Below, piece by piece: positions 1 to 12,188 of a stretch of 64,000 nt of DNA. Under the pieces are notes generated by a model. The model saw nothing but the letters and a program-made list of their open reading frames with translations, had not been told where the DNA came from and searched no databases. How positions within the stretch are numbered: position 1 is the first letter of the stretch; every line of letters begins with the position of its first letter. This stretch comes from Caprimulgus europaeus. Lineage: Eukaryota > Chordata > Aves > Caprimulgiformes > Caprimulgidae. The position numbers and the translations under genes were made by a program. Location: the NCBI GenBank assembly GCA_907165065.1, contig OU015524.1, positions 38,755,295 through 38,819,294 of the forward strand, read 5' to 3'.

Positions 1-1349
1 TGGCCTCCTCAGCCTGCATAGTGCCTAATCTGGGACAGAGAGGAGGAAGACTGAGAGTGGACTCCTGCTCCTCCTTCTCCCAGAGGTAGCCATCCAGTTG
101 CTACTGAAAGTCATGTGCAGTCGTTCGAAGTTCATATGTAATCTAACCCTCTAGACTGAACAGTGTATGTGAGCTACCGTGATGTCCAAATTTTGTTGAG
201 TGGCAATATTGTCAGTAAGTTGTCTATCATCATTTTGTAGATATTAGTAAGCTCATTTTGTGTTCTTTGATAGTGCTTATTATCTAATTTATTTTAAATG
301 GTTTTTGTCAGTTCAGTAAATACTGGTTCTGATTTAAAAAACCCCAACATTTTCACAGGTGCTTTACCACATTTGTATTCAAGAGGCATACGTTCCTTTT
401 GAATCCATTGGATCTAATCACACACATACATCATATGAATGTGCAGTTACTTTCAGAATAAGATATTTCCACCCACATACAGATGGATTTCTGTAAGATA
501 AAGTAGAGACTTCTCTATCAGAGAAAAACCATTGTCACTGTGAAATTCTTTGGTCTTGTTGCTTTCCTCCATCATCCCTAAGCTTTAAATTTCATTCCAA
601 AGTGTGCAAATGACTTCCAGGTGAGGGGAGAGTTGGTAAAACATCTCCAGAAAGCTGTTGTAGCTTTGCATCAGGAACCTGATCCAAAGGTTCCTTGTGT
701 CAAAGCTGTTGGAAACTAGCTAGCGTGTGTCGCTTGCCAGAGAAGCCTCAGGCTGTAGTTCACCATAGTACTAGTAGACTTCAGACTCAGTATTCATGGC
801 CTGGTGCTGGGATGTACATTAGTTACCAGATCCACTTTCACACCTTTGGACTTGTTATTTTCTAAACTTCAGGGGGAGGTCAGACTGTGTTAGGATGGAT
901 GTGTGGAGGGTGAAGAAGAAGTCAGGATGTAGGGAAGATGGCTTTACAGGTTTTCCTGATAGACCTGGCAGCCCCTTTTGCTGTCTGGGTGTCCATTTTC
1001 TTGGTCTCCTTTCTGACCTGCATTCTCCTTCGTGTCCAGTAGATGGTAATGATGTGTTAAAAACACTGCTTCATCCCTATTTTGATCGGAGGAAATCCTG
1101 GTGTCACAATCACAATGAATGTACTAGGTTCCCAAGGGTTATATACCACTGATTCAGTATTACTTCTTAAAAATAAATAAATAAATAAATAAATAAAAAT
1201 TTCTTGTAAGTTATTCAAGTTGCTGTGATAGACAGGGCTTGGTCTGTATTGCTTACTCATGTATTTTGGCTTAGATTTTGTTAACAACTTTCACAGATGT
1301 TGCTTACTCTGTATCATCTGTAGACCTCTTATGAAATATTGTGATAAAG
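1..1349. other. Unique non-coding sequence
   Basis: No gene is recognised here. The sequence is AT-rich with stops in all frames. The two short open frames (895-1152 plus, 1057-1287 minus) overlap in opposite directions, show no recognisable domain, and the minus one is partly made by the TAAA simple repeat. I see no CpG island or core promoter. It is best read as intergenic or intronic background. Confidence 0.6.
1169..1198. repeat. (TAAA)n simple repeat
   Basis: This is an uninterrupted run of about seven AAAT/TAAA units followed by an A-rich tail. It is a tetranucleotide microsatellite. The minus-strand reading gives a meaningless Tyr-Leu-Phe-Ile run. Confidence 0.9.
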
Positions 1350-1406
1350 GAGGATGGGCTACATGATTTAATGGCCCTTTCCAGACCTGAAATTTTGTGA
1401 ATCTCT
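1350..1406 (+). mobile_element. CR1 LINE 3' tip, sense, decayed
   Basis: The segment reads like the last about 55 bases of a CR1 retroposon: a GGGCTACATGAT block, then GGCCCTTTCCAGACCTGA, then a degenerate ATTCTGTG-type tail. The CR1 3' end known from birds has GGACTAGATGAC, GGTCCCTTCCAACC and an 8-bp terminal repeat in the same order. No coding part remains, so this is an extreme 5' truncation. The match is judged by eye and is clearly imperfect, which implies an old copy. Confidence 0.5.
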
Positions 1407-4400
1407 CTTCTATACTATGTTAAAAAGGTAACTAGGACTTCCTCTACCAGAAAGGAAGAAAGGAAGTTTTTTTGAACTAAATCTTCCAAATGCATTTCTC
1501 CTGCTTCCACGACATCAGGATCAGCTGCTTTTGGTAACTGGAATAAGGATTTTAATTTAAATTCATTACTTGCCAGGGACAAAACACTTACATCTACTAT
1601 CTTAGTGAGACCATAAACAAGCAGCTATTGGGAATGGCTTCTAATATCTAGTTTCCATGTGAGTACCCCAAAATACCTGAATTTTGAAAATGCTGGGGTT
1701 TTCTAGGTGCTACTTAACTATATGAAAATCAGGGTACATTTGGCAAGGCTTGTCTATAAACCAAAGTTTCCATTCAATAGACAAACTAACCAGTAAAAAA
1801 CTGCAATAAAAATAGACCTGATAAATAGATAAATACTTGGGACTGAATGCAGTGAGAGCAATTTTTAAAGATGAAAGTATTGCTCCCTGGTGTTTCTGTC
1901 CATCTGTTTATTTAGGCTTTTCTATACCTTCTATCAGCGTAATGCCTAAGCAAGTAATTTAATACAAAATCAGCATTACAGGTTCTCTGGATTCTGATAC
2001 CTGATTTAATGGTTATGTGCTTATCCTATAAAAGATATTTATGAAGCTGCCTAAATGGATGCACTGTTATAAAGATAAGTATTTTTTACTCCATTGATTG
2101 GTAGGATTTTTTTCAAACCTGTTGACGTTGTTTTTGTAAAGCAGCTCTTTTAAAACTATTCTGAAAGGAGGTCCAGTCACCATTAATTCCTGAGCAAATT
2201 AAGCATAATCATTCAGAGAAGAGACCTTTTATTTAGCGAGTTTAAAGCTCATTATGCAATTTTGTAGGGGGAAAATTACTGTGCCTGTAAATTAGCCGCA
2301 TTTCCTAATGCAATAACTTGGCAATTTTTTTCAGCCTCCTTTGATAGGAATAAGAATTATAGTGGCACTGGAAAGTAAAATCATGCTATTCCTACTGGCA
2401 GTTTTCCCAGTTGTAGAAGAAATTATAACTGTGAACACATTCTGATTCAGATTCATCTCAACATGTAACAAAAGCATCTTTTGTCACTATGTGTTTTCAG
2501 CTCCTCTTTTCCGCCTCTTTTATTAGAGCCTAAAGCCAGCTCCACTAGCCTTACTCGTGGCTTATGATGACACAAATTCTCTGGGGGCATGTGGCTTTCT
2601 CAAGCAATAAAGTATTATTACACTCCTCATTCTTGAGAACACGCTATTTTGTGTGTGAATTGTGTTTGGAGGGACGAAACAGCAGAACTCGCTGTTCATT
2701 TTCCACCAAAATCAGGCTTGCATCCTCTCCTCAGGCTTGCAAAGACAAGCGTGTTTACCACAGGTGTCTGTGCTTATCTAATTTTACCCTGACTATGGTT
2801 GTAGATGGCAGGAAATAGATGGCATTTAAGTACTTTGTCTGCAGCTACCAGCAAGAGGATTGGTAAAAGATGAAGTAATTGGTCTTGAGCAGACTGTCCT
2901 GTTCTGACCAGCAGCACCCTCACGTGTGAATTAACAAGACAAGCTGGTGCCTACAGCTCTGCATTGCCTACACAACCGTCTGCTAAGCCAAGTGTTATGG
3001 CTGAGCTTCAGCAGTTAAAAGCAGAGATCCATGGGCCTTCTGTAAAATTTAAACTAATTTTGAGAACGCTTGAAATAATTGCCTTTTCCTGAAATCGGTT
3101 ACATTTCATAATACGGTTATTAATCATATGCACTCATAGAGTGTGGGTGGTTTTTTCTCATTTGGGAAAAGTGTGAATGCATTTAGTGGCATATAGATTA
3201 GTATCCTCAAAGTTTCTTTTTTTCTGTTCCTACTTTCAGTGGTCAGTTTTCATCTATAAAGTAAAAGTTTGAGAATAGTTTGGCTTTGGAAAATAGCATT
3301 AAATAAGACCATAAAGGAGTATTCAGAAAGGTCAGCTTAATGTGTGGGTGCCTTCTTAATTTCTTCACACAATAACTACGTTTGTGCTACAGTAATGGCA
3401 ATATGCAATGTTCCTTGAAGTCTTTTGCAGTGTATTAGAACTAGTGAAAGATTAAATGGATTTCTGTTACATTTAATCAATATGAAACTTTACATCAGTG
3501 TGCATTACAGTCCTTCAACAGTTAGGAGGTCCTACTGCAATTCAGCTGCTAGCCACTGCTTTTGTGTTAGGGTACTGCAGAAGGTTGGTGACTGGTTTCA
3601 AACTTGCTCACGGTACATCAGAGAAAAGCAAAGCTGTTTCTCAAATACTGATTCCACTTATTTCTGTGTAAAGTTCCATTTAAAATATGGAGCAGTCTGT
3701 ACTTGTGAAACAAGTTGGCAGGGTGAAAAATTGTATTTCTGTTTTGGGTGGTATCAGAATGCTTCTTGAAGTTAGTCTACATAGGTCTGAATTTTCAGTA
3801 CTTTTGTGTATGTACAGTACCATTGGTCTTCAGTACCCAGTGGCAGATGCTCAGCACTTTTCAAAGGTGATGTATTGCTGCTTAGCATTTTCAGCATCTG
3901 AAAATGGACCCCTCAGGTAGTCACAATACTAAAATTAATTTGATTTGGAAGTGTGTTGAAAATAAAATCGTTTGAATTTCCTAAAGCAGCCATTTCTGGA
4001 GGAAAAAAAAAACCACAAAAACAACACCCTGAAAAAAAAAACAAGCAAAAAACCAGATAGAAATATTTATTTTTGTCAAAATTGAAGTTTTTTAGTTTTA
4101 TTTCAGCTTTTATGTATTTTATCTTTCATAAATTAAAAATGGAAGTAAGGGTGATTGTGGTATAGAACCAACAATTAACAAAGTGATAGGATGGAGGTAA
4201 GGAAAAAGAAAAATAAGCAAATTTGAGGTGAAGGGCGCATTACTCCGTTGCTACTCTGATAATTAGAGAGAAAAAATTAGTAGTTGCCATAAAGTATTTT
4301 AAATATGAGAGTCTCTTATTAGGTTCTTCGAGAGTGTAATTAATCACTTGCAGCCACATATGTGCTTTGTGTGGTGGTGTACAGCAGTAGCATTTCATTA

Positions 4401-4439
4401 AAAAACAGTTCAGTAATAACGGGTCACTCAAACTGTCAT
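1407..4439. other. Unique non-coding sequence with A-rich patch
   Basis: No gene is recognised. Open frames up to 114 codons (3425-3769 plus) lack domain features and good initiation context. An A-rich low-complexity patch lies at 4003-4053. A smooth AT-rich block around 2165-2370, with many TAATTA/ATTA-like cores, stands out as a candidate conserved non-coding element and is described in the findings. Confidence 0.55.
4003..4053. repeat. A-rich low-complexity tract
   Basis: Two runs of ten A, separated and followed by short C-containing spacers, make this patch almost free of G and T. There is no identifiable element body upstream, so it is not clearly a retroposon tail. Confidence 0.7.
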
Positions 4440-4900
4440 TTTCTCTGGAGAAGGTTGGGAAGCTGAGCGTGTGCTTCTTCGTCTCTCATCTGCTGTGCCA
4501 GCACGCTCAGTCAGGTAGGAGAGGAGTGGTACAAGCTGAGCACCTGGGGGTCACCTTTCAGACCCCCACCTTGGTCTGGATGCAAACACTGTTGTGAGTG
4601 AGCCCTGGGAGCAGAGGGGTGAGTGAAGGGCAGGGGGCTGCAAATACAAAACGTGGTGGTGGATGGGCAGGTGCCAATAAGCCTGTTGGCCAGGCTGACC
4701 CAGGCTCCCTCACCCTCCTGCTGGGACCCCAACCTTCCCCTTGGGCAGCGCAGGGGACAGTGTTCCTGGTGGGTGTTGCTGCTGCTGGAGCATCTGCCCA
4801 TGGCCAGTGCAGGAGTGCCCACGTGCACACCAACACCAGTCTAATCCTCATGTGTCAGTGCATCATCTGTCCTTGTTTTTCATTTGGCAGTGGATGTGCC
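4440..4900. other. GC-richer non-coding patch
   Basis: Base composition rises to moderate GC here compared with the flanks. Low stop density therefore lets several frames stay open at once: 4598-4966 and 4623-4844 on plus, 4511-4828 and 4558-4851 on minus. Mutually overlapping frames on both strands indicate composition, not coding. CpG remains rare, so it is not a CpG island. An exon or degraded repeat cannot be excluded, but I recognise neither. Confidence 0.5.
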
Positions 4901-7820
4901 AGTGACCCTGAGGTCATGTGGAGGTGGAAGTGTCACTGCTGGAGCTGTTTGGGGATGTTTATTTGATATTATTGTGAAGCTAGATACCAAATTAGATGAA
5001 GTCTTTGGGCCAGAACGCTGTCAGGCCGCTGTGCCACAAAATTATCATAGTCTTGCCCTTTGTAGACTTCTGATAACAGGCTGCAGGTCACAATCAAATT
5101 CCTACCAAAAGGAAGTTCCATGGTTGTGTAGAAATATTTCAATAATAATGTAAAATAACTGCAATTAGTATATTGCACTCATGATCGAGTTCCTTGGTTG
5201 TAACAATTTTTTTTTTTAGCAACAGTCATGGATTATATATTCATGGCTCCTAGCTAGTTTGCACTGACAGTGAAGTTAAGAGAAAAGTAGGTAGACAGGG
5301 TACTGGAGATGCTCTCATTGTCACTTAGTTTTATTAATCTCTCAAGAAACAAGCTAAACTCAGGGGTCCAGATTTTGCCTAATACGTTTCATGGTACTTC
5401 TGGAGGATGAGACGAAATGTAAACAAGGGTAAGAAGGCGCCCTTGGTGCCCACCGGGATTTGGAAACTGAGAAACATTTCAACAATGCACAGTTCTCAGG
5501 AGGCCCAGGCATTGGTGGTTTCCTGAGTGAGTCCTAACAGAAGGTTGGGAACTACTTCACAGGTGAATAATTGCATCCTCTTGGGGTATAAAGGTGGCCT
5601 CTTGTGAAGTAAGCAGTAAATGAAAGACACTTTCCCACACAGCTGAAGGAAACCTGAAGCCCTGTCCTACACCATCTTATACTTGTAGCTTACCTTCCTT
5701 TTGAAATACATTTCACTGTTACATTTCAAGAAAACATTATTTTCCTGGAGTTGTGCTTGGAATAAATGAAAAACAACATAAGTTTTGTAGTCACACCCTA
5801 TTATTTTATACTTTGTGAAGAATCTTTTGCAATTAGCTTGTTGTTGAAGTCTACAAGTACAAACATGGGAAGCAAAGTGGTTTTGATAGGGAGGGAACCT
5901 GTCAGTAGCTGATCAAGGATTTTGAAAAAATCTTAAATATGATTTAATGCTCTGTGAAAAGAATTAAGAATCCCATTTTACACTGAAGCATGCTGTTAAT
6001 GTGCGTATAAAAACCTCAGCAATTTTATTGACAGTTATAAATTCACAGCTGCTGTTGGCAAATTTTTTTAGAAGACTGCTTCCCTTTCCCTAGTTCTTTG
6101 CAGACCATTGTCATAGCTTGCTGTTAGCTAAGGCAGAACCTTATTTAGCAAAAAATGCATAGGACTTCAATTTCACTGTATATATCAGGAAAAAAGAAAA
6201 TCAATGTGAAGACCAGACTCAGTCTGCTGATGCCAGTGATCACTATCTGTAGAATACAGAAGAAAACCAGGCTCAGGTTAGTTTTTTCTTACAGTTTGTA
6301 TGTTAAAAATAACAGAAAGAGGCTATTGCTGGTGAGAGTTGTTATGGCAGTTATCTTCCATTCAAATGTGGGGTTAATCCAAGAGATTAGTCAGTGTGTG
6401 TGTCAAATATTTTAAGTACTTAGTATTAATTTCTATTTAAGTTCATTGATGGAAGGATGAGTATTAAGAAACAATATGTGCATTTGCACTTTCACATTTG
6501 CATTGCATATCCATTGAGTCTGTGTGCAGATGATTAATTGTCACGTACCCAGGGATATATATATTTGTATATAAATACACATACATATGTACAACTATAT
6601 CTGACCTTCTAGTCTACTTATGTATCAGAATGTGGGTCTGAATTACTCTTTAAATCATGAATGAATATTGACAATTCTTCTTGTGATATTTCTATAATAT
6701 CTAATCAGGAAGAATATAAAGAAGTGACGATAATTATTTTTTTTTCAAACAAGAAATTTGAAAAAGAAAACCAACCCCCAGCTTGCAGAGCCAGGGCCTG
6801 TTAAAACTTCACAGGTCGGGGCTCTGTGTGGTTCACTGCAAACACAACTACAGCTACAGCAGCAGTGATCTAACACTGGTAAGAGTGCTCTCTGGCCGGA
6901 GAGAGCCAGTGACAGACAGTGGAGATGAAAAGAGAAGGTTTGAGTGATGCTATTAATTTTTGGTCTAGGTGCAGCTTCTGTTCAATTGGCTGCCACTGAG
7001 AGACATCCTTATAAATTACATTCTTCAGGCTGGTTAAAAAGCAAGGAACAGATTTTGTGAATTTAAAAAAAAATTGAAAGTTGTTTCATTGGATTAAAAA
7101 TAGATTTGTTTTCTTTTTGTATAATACTTCTCATTATGTTTTTTGCAGAAATGTCTTTGAAATAATGTCTCAGATGTGCATGTTGGCTAAAAATATACTT
7201 TTTAGTCTGAAATTATGCTTGTTGGTAAATAAGAATCTTCAGTAAAATGTTAAGGAAAAATATGGAACTTTTGAAAAAATGGAAAGGTACGATTGTAGCA
7301 ATTCTGCTTTTGAAAGTGGAAAGGCTTCTTTAAGTATTTTTTTTCTAACCCCACAGAGGTTGCTATTCTGGCATTCAGGAGAATGGCATTACTGGTCTTT
7401 TCATGATAGTATGGAGTTATTCTTTATGAGTCTACATCAAGTAGAATCTGGAGCTTCCCAATTCTTTCTACCAACTGCTATATTTAACAAAATAAATACT
7501 TTTCTAATGTCATTTCCAATGGTCATATTTGATACTGCATTTGTAGGATCAGGGTGTGCAAGTCTCATATACTAACTTTTCGGAATAATTTTATTTATAA
7601 TTGGTACTTTTTAATTCTGAAGCATTACCTACAGCTACCAGTAGATTCTGTCAAGTAACTGAATTAAATATTTAATTCCAGGGGAATTTTTAGCTTTTTC
7701 ATGCCCAAACTCATTCTGTGGTTAAAAAAAAAGGTCTTGGGTTTTCAGAGATGTGAATTCAGCATACTTGAGCAGTAAATGTGCCTGAATTTCCAGATAT
7801 GCATAAATGTACATAACTTG
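4901..7820. other. Unique non-coding sequence
   Basis: AT-rich sequence with no recognised gene or transposon. It includes a short AT/TATA-rich low-complexity stretch near 6554-6600. Around 6780-6920 there is a GC-richer patch with a small GCTCTCT/AGAGAGC inverted repeat. The open frame at 7279-7575 (98 codons) has no family resemblance. Confidence 0.55.
6554..6600. repeat. AT-rich low-complexity repeat
   Basis: Alternating TA dinucleotides grade into TACACA and ACATACATATG patterns. It is an imperfect microsatellite. Confidence 0.6.
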
Positions 7821-7915
7821 ACTTGGAAGCCCAGCTCGGACTTGGAGCTCAGGAGATGCTGGTTCTGGACTCTGTCCTGACGCTCTTGCCAGCCGAGCCT
7901 GATTTCTTCATCTGA
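7821..7915 (-). repeat. Possible antisense MIR-like SINE remnant
   Basis: Read on the plus strand, this holds GACTTGGAGCTCAGGAGA, then GGTTCTGGACTC, then CCTGA, GCC and GAGCCTGATTTCTTCATCTG. The order recalls the reverse complement of MIR/CORE-SINEs, which read GGAGTCAGGAGACCTGGGTTC through to GAGCCTCAGTTTCCTCATCTG. The part corresponding to CTTGGGCAAGT appears deleted. If real, it is an ancient amniote SINE. The match is visual and partial. Confidence 0.42.
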
Positions 7916-10225
7916 TCTCTCTGAAGTACCCCAAGATCCCTGTAATACATGTGTATATTGTTGTTTGCTTCCAATGTAAAATTATCCCCTCAAGATACTG
8001 TAGTTTGCCGTAGTACTTTATATTATAAGATGTCTGAGATATTACATACTTCAGATACCTCCAGTGTGAGATTTTTTAAAAACTATTCCCCATTATAACT
8101 TTCTCTGTTATTCATGTTTCTTTTGAAAAAGAAACAGGAAAGTTTTGATTTTTTTGAAGGCAATTGATTTTTTAACTTCTTTTAGAAAGGTTATTTTATT
8201 TTTTATTTTCTTTTTTTTTTCTATTTTTTCATAAAATTATTTTATCTAGGGACTATCTTAGAGGTGCTAAGACACTTTCTTATTCTTTCAAAAATACAGC
8301 ACCTGTATGAAATGAACCTCATGAGAAGCCAGATTATTGATTATTAAATATACAGATTATGTGTGATGAAGAAAAGAAATGTGAAGACCTGTGTCACAAC
8401 CTATGTAAGGTATTTTTCTGTACCTAGTAATCTATGGTCCTTTCCCAAAGAGGACTGTTAAATTCTAAGTGAGCTACACTTAATTTAAATATAGTGATTT
8501 AAATTTAAATAGCAAACATTTTTTCTAATTTTAATGATGATTCAGTCTTAGAGTTAGAGGAGTTGCTTCTTTTTTGGTGAGCTAAATAGATCTAATCTAA
8601 TTTTCTCTCTCCATTGTCTTTAATCAGGTTTCTCTGGCCAGATAGCACTTTTAATTCAGTTCTTTAACTTCCAAACAGTAATTGTGTTTATGTATTGTAG
8701 GCATTTATGGTAATGCTTGGGCTTGCTTGTTTGCTTGAGCCTCAACCATTTTCCTGTAACCCTCCAAATGGATTTTGATTCCCATGGTGATCATAAGACG
8801 GTGGGGAAAACCTCTGCAGTAACATGTACAGCAGTTTTATAGTACTGCACATGAGAATGAAATGTATTGTATTCTTCACAAGCTGCTGTTAGGGATTTGA
8901 TCTTTGTGAAAGACTTGTTTTATGCATCTGTTTTCATTCTCTATTTCAGAACTGACAATATGAAGTGGAATTTATAAGATTTCAGTCTCACCTCTACGTA
9001 TTCAGTAGAAACGGCTCCATCCCTGCAGGATGAGTTATGAGCACATCTGCATCAGCTAGGAAATAAATCAAGCCTTGGTCTAATCTGCTCCCTCTGTACA
9101 CCCAGCAAATCTTTCCTCTCTAGTCTGATAAGCAAAGAAATAGATATTTTGGGAAGCTAATGGGTTAGTTGTGTTTCTGCCCCCTGCCTGGGCCACGAGG
9201 TCTCTCTGGGGCCCCGGGGAGGTGAGCCCACATTTTCCTCTGCTCTGCCCTGGCAACATTTTGCCCCAGAGTATTTAAGTTTCTCTTCCTTGGGGGGGGT
9301 CCCTGTTGGCACAAGTACCAAGGAGCCAACACTTTCTCTTCAATGCATCTGAACACAAGCCTTGGGGCTCTTGAAAATATGGAGCACCTTTGTGGGTATT
9401 TTAAAGTAGTGTGATTCATGCCAAGCACCTGATGCCCCTAAAGCCTCATCTTTTGACATGCTCGATTATATATAGAGAGCCATTTTTATTAATACTGTAA
9501 ATGAACCATTTTTAGAAGACAGCCATCAAATAGGATCATTGCTCTGAGGCTCAATGATTGCAAAAAGAAAGTCTTTCAAGGGGCTAAAGAACAAAAAACT
9601 TCTTCCCTCCTTTTTTTGTTTTCCTTCATTCACATTGTTATCTGCTGTTCATGATCCCAAAGCTTTTAAACTCAGTGAATCTACAGTTCATGCTTTTTAA
9701 TTCTTTTTTTTTCAGAAACTCTGATTGTTACCACAGGGAGTGAATTTGGGCTGAACTTTTAAAATGAGTTTTAGAAATCAACCTACTTCTCTTTTAACGT
9801 ATTTAAAAACGATACACCTTGAAACTTTGCTACCATCAAAAGAACATTAGAACATTTCCTTTCATTGCTCCTTGTTGTCACCAAAAAAAAAAAAGGCTAA
9901 CTGAGCAATATTTCAAGTATTTAGATAGACACTTATTAAACCATTTTTAATAGTTTTCTATTAATAATTTTACCTGGACAGTAGAAATTTAGTTTAAATT
10001 AACCATTATACTTCTACTTTAAAAAAAAAAAGGTTTTATGATGTACTTTACGTGTGAATTCAGATATTTATTATGGCATCAAGGCAGGAGAGGTTTTGTG
10101 CCTATTAATGTTTGTTTGGGTTAGATCAAGTGGCAAAGTAGTATTGAAAGTGGGTAAAGGATAAACACTTGTGTATTGCATAGCACACATACCTGTAATC
10201 TCCCATAGAGAGATTTTCTTTGCTG
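7916..10225. other. Unique non-coding sequence
   Basis: No gene is recognised. A 9-bp perfect inverted repeat (GTTTCTTTT, 2-base spacer, AAAAGAAAC) lies at 8116-8135. A GC-richer patch at about 9175-9310 opens a minus-strand frame (9165-9428, 87 codons) without domain features. Poly-A/T runs occur at about 9880 and 10021. Confidence 0.55.
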
Positions 10226-10230
10226 CTGTA
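10226..10230. repeat. Target site duplication, left copy (CTGTA)
   Basis: The five bases CTGTA immediately before the LTR's TGTCTGG start are repeated exactly at 10886-10890, immediately after its terminal TCACA. A 5-bp duplication is the size produced by ERVL-type integrases. Confidence 0.85.
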
Positions 10231-10885
10231 TGTCTGGTTTTTAGCTGAAATAGAGCTGGGTTTCTTTTTTTTAGTAGCTAGAATTGTGCTGCATTTTGCT
10301 TCCAGCCTCGGACTCTCTGTGAGAGAGAGAATGATAACACACCAGTGTTTACATTTTTGTCACTGGAAGTGAAGGACTTTGTGTTCTGTTAGTCCACAAG
10401 CACAAGATTAAAGGGGGGAGAAGAATATTTAAATTAATAAACTTAATTGACAGTTATATATGCCAGTGGGGTTTTCCATATCACATCATGTCATGTCCAG
10501 TATATTAGTGAGGGTCTCTTCCTCTTTTGGCTCTCTCTGGCTTTCTCTCAGGCTCTCGTTCTGTGATTGCTGTTTCGTTTCGGGATTGTCGCTCCTCCGG
10601 GATCGTTATCTGGGAACAGGCCGGGCTCGGTCAGGAGGGGGGTGAGATATAACATTGGGTGTCATTCACTTGCATATTTTGTTATTTTTATCATTATCAC
10701 TACTATTTTAATATTAATATTATTTTTAAGTTTTCTTTCTATTATTAAACTGTTTTTATCTCAACCTACAAGCCTCCTTATCCTTGCCCCCCCAATCCTC
10801 TTCCCTGTCCCCTGGGGGTGGGGGGGAAGTGGGTGAACAGCTGTGTTGTCTGCTAGCCAAGGGGTAGCCAAGTGAAACTATCACA
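10231..10885 (+). mobile_element. Solo LTR of an avian endogenous retrovirus (ERVL-like), copy 1
   Basis: The element is 655 bp, begins TGTCTGG and ends ATCACA, so it has the TG...CA termini of retroviral LTRs. It is flanked by a perfect 5-bp duplication, CTGTA. A second copy in the same orientation lies at 27733-28389. Shared landmarks in order are GGTTTTTAGCTGA, AGTAGCTAGAAT, TTGTCACTGGAAG, ATTTAAATTAATAA, a CTCTCTCTGGCTTT block, a TCATTAT-rich segment, an ATTAAA polyadenylation-type signal at 10744-10749, TCTCAAC and TCCTTATCCTTGCCCCC, and GCCAAGTGAAACT near the end. No gag, pol or env-like frame adjoins either side, so this is a solo LTR left by recombination. It keeps eight CpG sites in its middle, which suggests it is the younger copy. 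The ERVL assignment rests on the duplication size and remembered resemblance to bird LTRs. Confidence 0.85.
10744..10749 (+). promoter_or_regulatory. LTR polyadenylation signal (ATTAAA)
   Basis: ATTAAA lies in the 3' part of the LTR, downstream of a T-rich segment. The equivalent site in the second LTR is at 28253-28258. Its position fits the R-region polyadenylation signal of a retroviral LTR. Function is inferred. Confidence 0.45.
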
Positions 10886-10890
10886 CTGTA
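10886..10890. repeat. Target site duplication, right copy (CTGTA)
   Basis: Exact repeat of 10226-10230 directly after the LTR's terminal CA. This shows that the LTR alone occupies the insertion site. Confidence 0.85.
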
Positions 10891-12181
10891 ATACACTTTT
10901 TCCTTTCACTAATTAAGTATCAGAGCAAAGGATTTATATCAAAGGTTATTATTCAAACTTTGGGTTTTTGATGGCAACACACTTGCTAAATTTGCAAGCA
11001 AGCACCTTTACCCAATTACATCAGTATGAAGTGTACCTGCCTGTTGTATAGAAGCCAGGACATCCTCAGCCTTTCATCTTTCCTCTGCAGGGTGAGATTT
11101 TATTGTTGCTGTTGCTGTTGTTGGTTTTCTTAATTTCCTGTGCTACAACAATTTCTGCTGATTGACATATTCACTTGTTATTTCCCACTTCAAAGTTAAG
11201 GTGTTTGCTGATCCACTGAACAGATGCAAACTTTTTTTCTTGGACAACTTCAGTTAGGATCTCCTCCCTTTGCCTAACTCAACAGCAGGCTTGCTGGCCA
11301 CGTTGGGTGGCCCTCAGGAGGAACCCTGATAAACCATATGGTATGCAATGTCCAAGATACTGAAGGCTGCATCTTTAAACAATACTTTATGCTTATGTAA
11401 GCTTTGCAAAGCATACCAGGTTGTTAACCAGAAGCAGGTTAACAAGAACCCTAATGGGGCCGTGGTGACTCCCACCTCGAGAGAAAAGCATGAGGAGTTG
11501 GTGCAGGGAGGATAGGGTGAGGTTGGGGAGTGGGCAGTCATGGGGCTGGGGAGCAAGCACCAGCACCAAGGTGCTAGTTGCCAGTGGTTCAGCAGTGCCA
11601 GGGTGAGCACTTATTTCCCAGGCTCCTCCCAGCTCCAGCTGAGTGACAACTGCAGTAAGTCATTGTGTGTTGAGGTTACTCATTAACAGGCTCTCTACTG
11701 CTTTTCCCCAAGCTTCTCCCTTTCATCTTTACGAAACCCATACAAAAATAGTCTGTAACTGGCACATATGCTCTGTTTTAGAGATGAAGGTTGCCATTTG
11801 TGTCTCTTTTGAATACTGACACACATCATTACCTGGTTAGAGATTTAAGGAAGAAGCTACCTTTTAAGAAAAAAACTTTGTCAGTGATAAGAACATTTGA
11901 ATTTCATTGAATAAAGTGTTGCTTAATGTCCTGTATTTACCAGATGATATGCCCTCTTTTTTGTGTGTAACAGTTTGGTGCAAATTCACCAGCGCATTCT
12001 GAACAAATACAGCTATGACAAAGAGAAATATGACATTATTTTAGGAGATGATGCTGCCCAGTAATTTTCTGTGCTCTTGCAAATTTCACTCGGTTGTGTT
12101 TAATGTTCAGTTTGCAATACCAGTGAATGTATAACAAGATAGCTCTTGAAAATCAAAATCTTTGTGCAGGGATATAAACAA
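10891..12181. other. Unique non-coding sequence
   Basis: No gene or element is recognised between the LTR and the CR1 cluster. The minus-strand frame at 11314-11610 (98 codons) covers a GC-richer stretch and has no identifiable domain. A short GTTGCT-type run occurs near 11103-11125. Confidence 0.55.
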
Positions 12182-12188
12182 CACTTAA

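Noticed and set aside
4511-4966. Four overlapping open frames at a GC-rich patch
   Set aside because: Frames conflict on both strands and have no homology features. CpG is too low for a promoter island.
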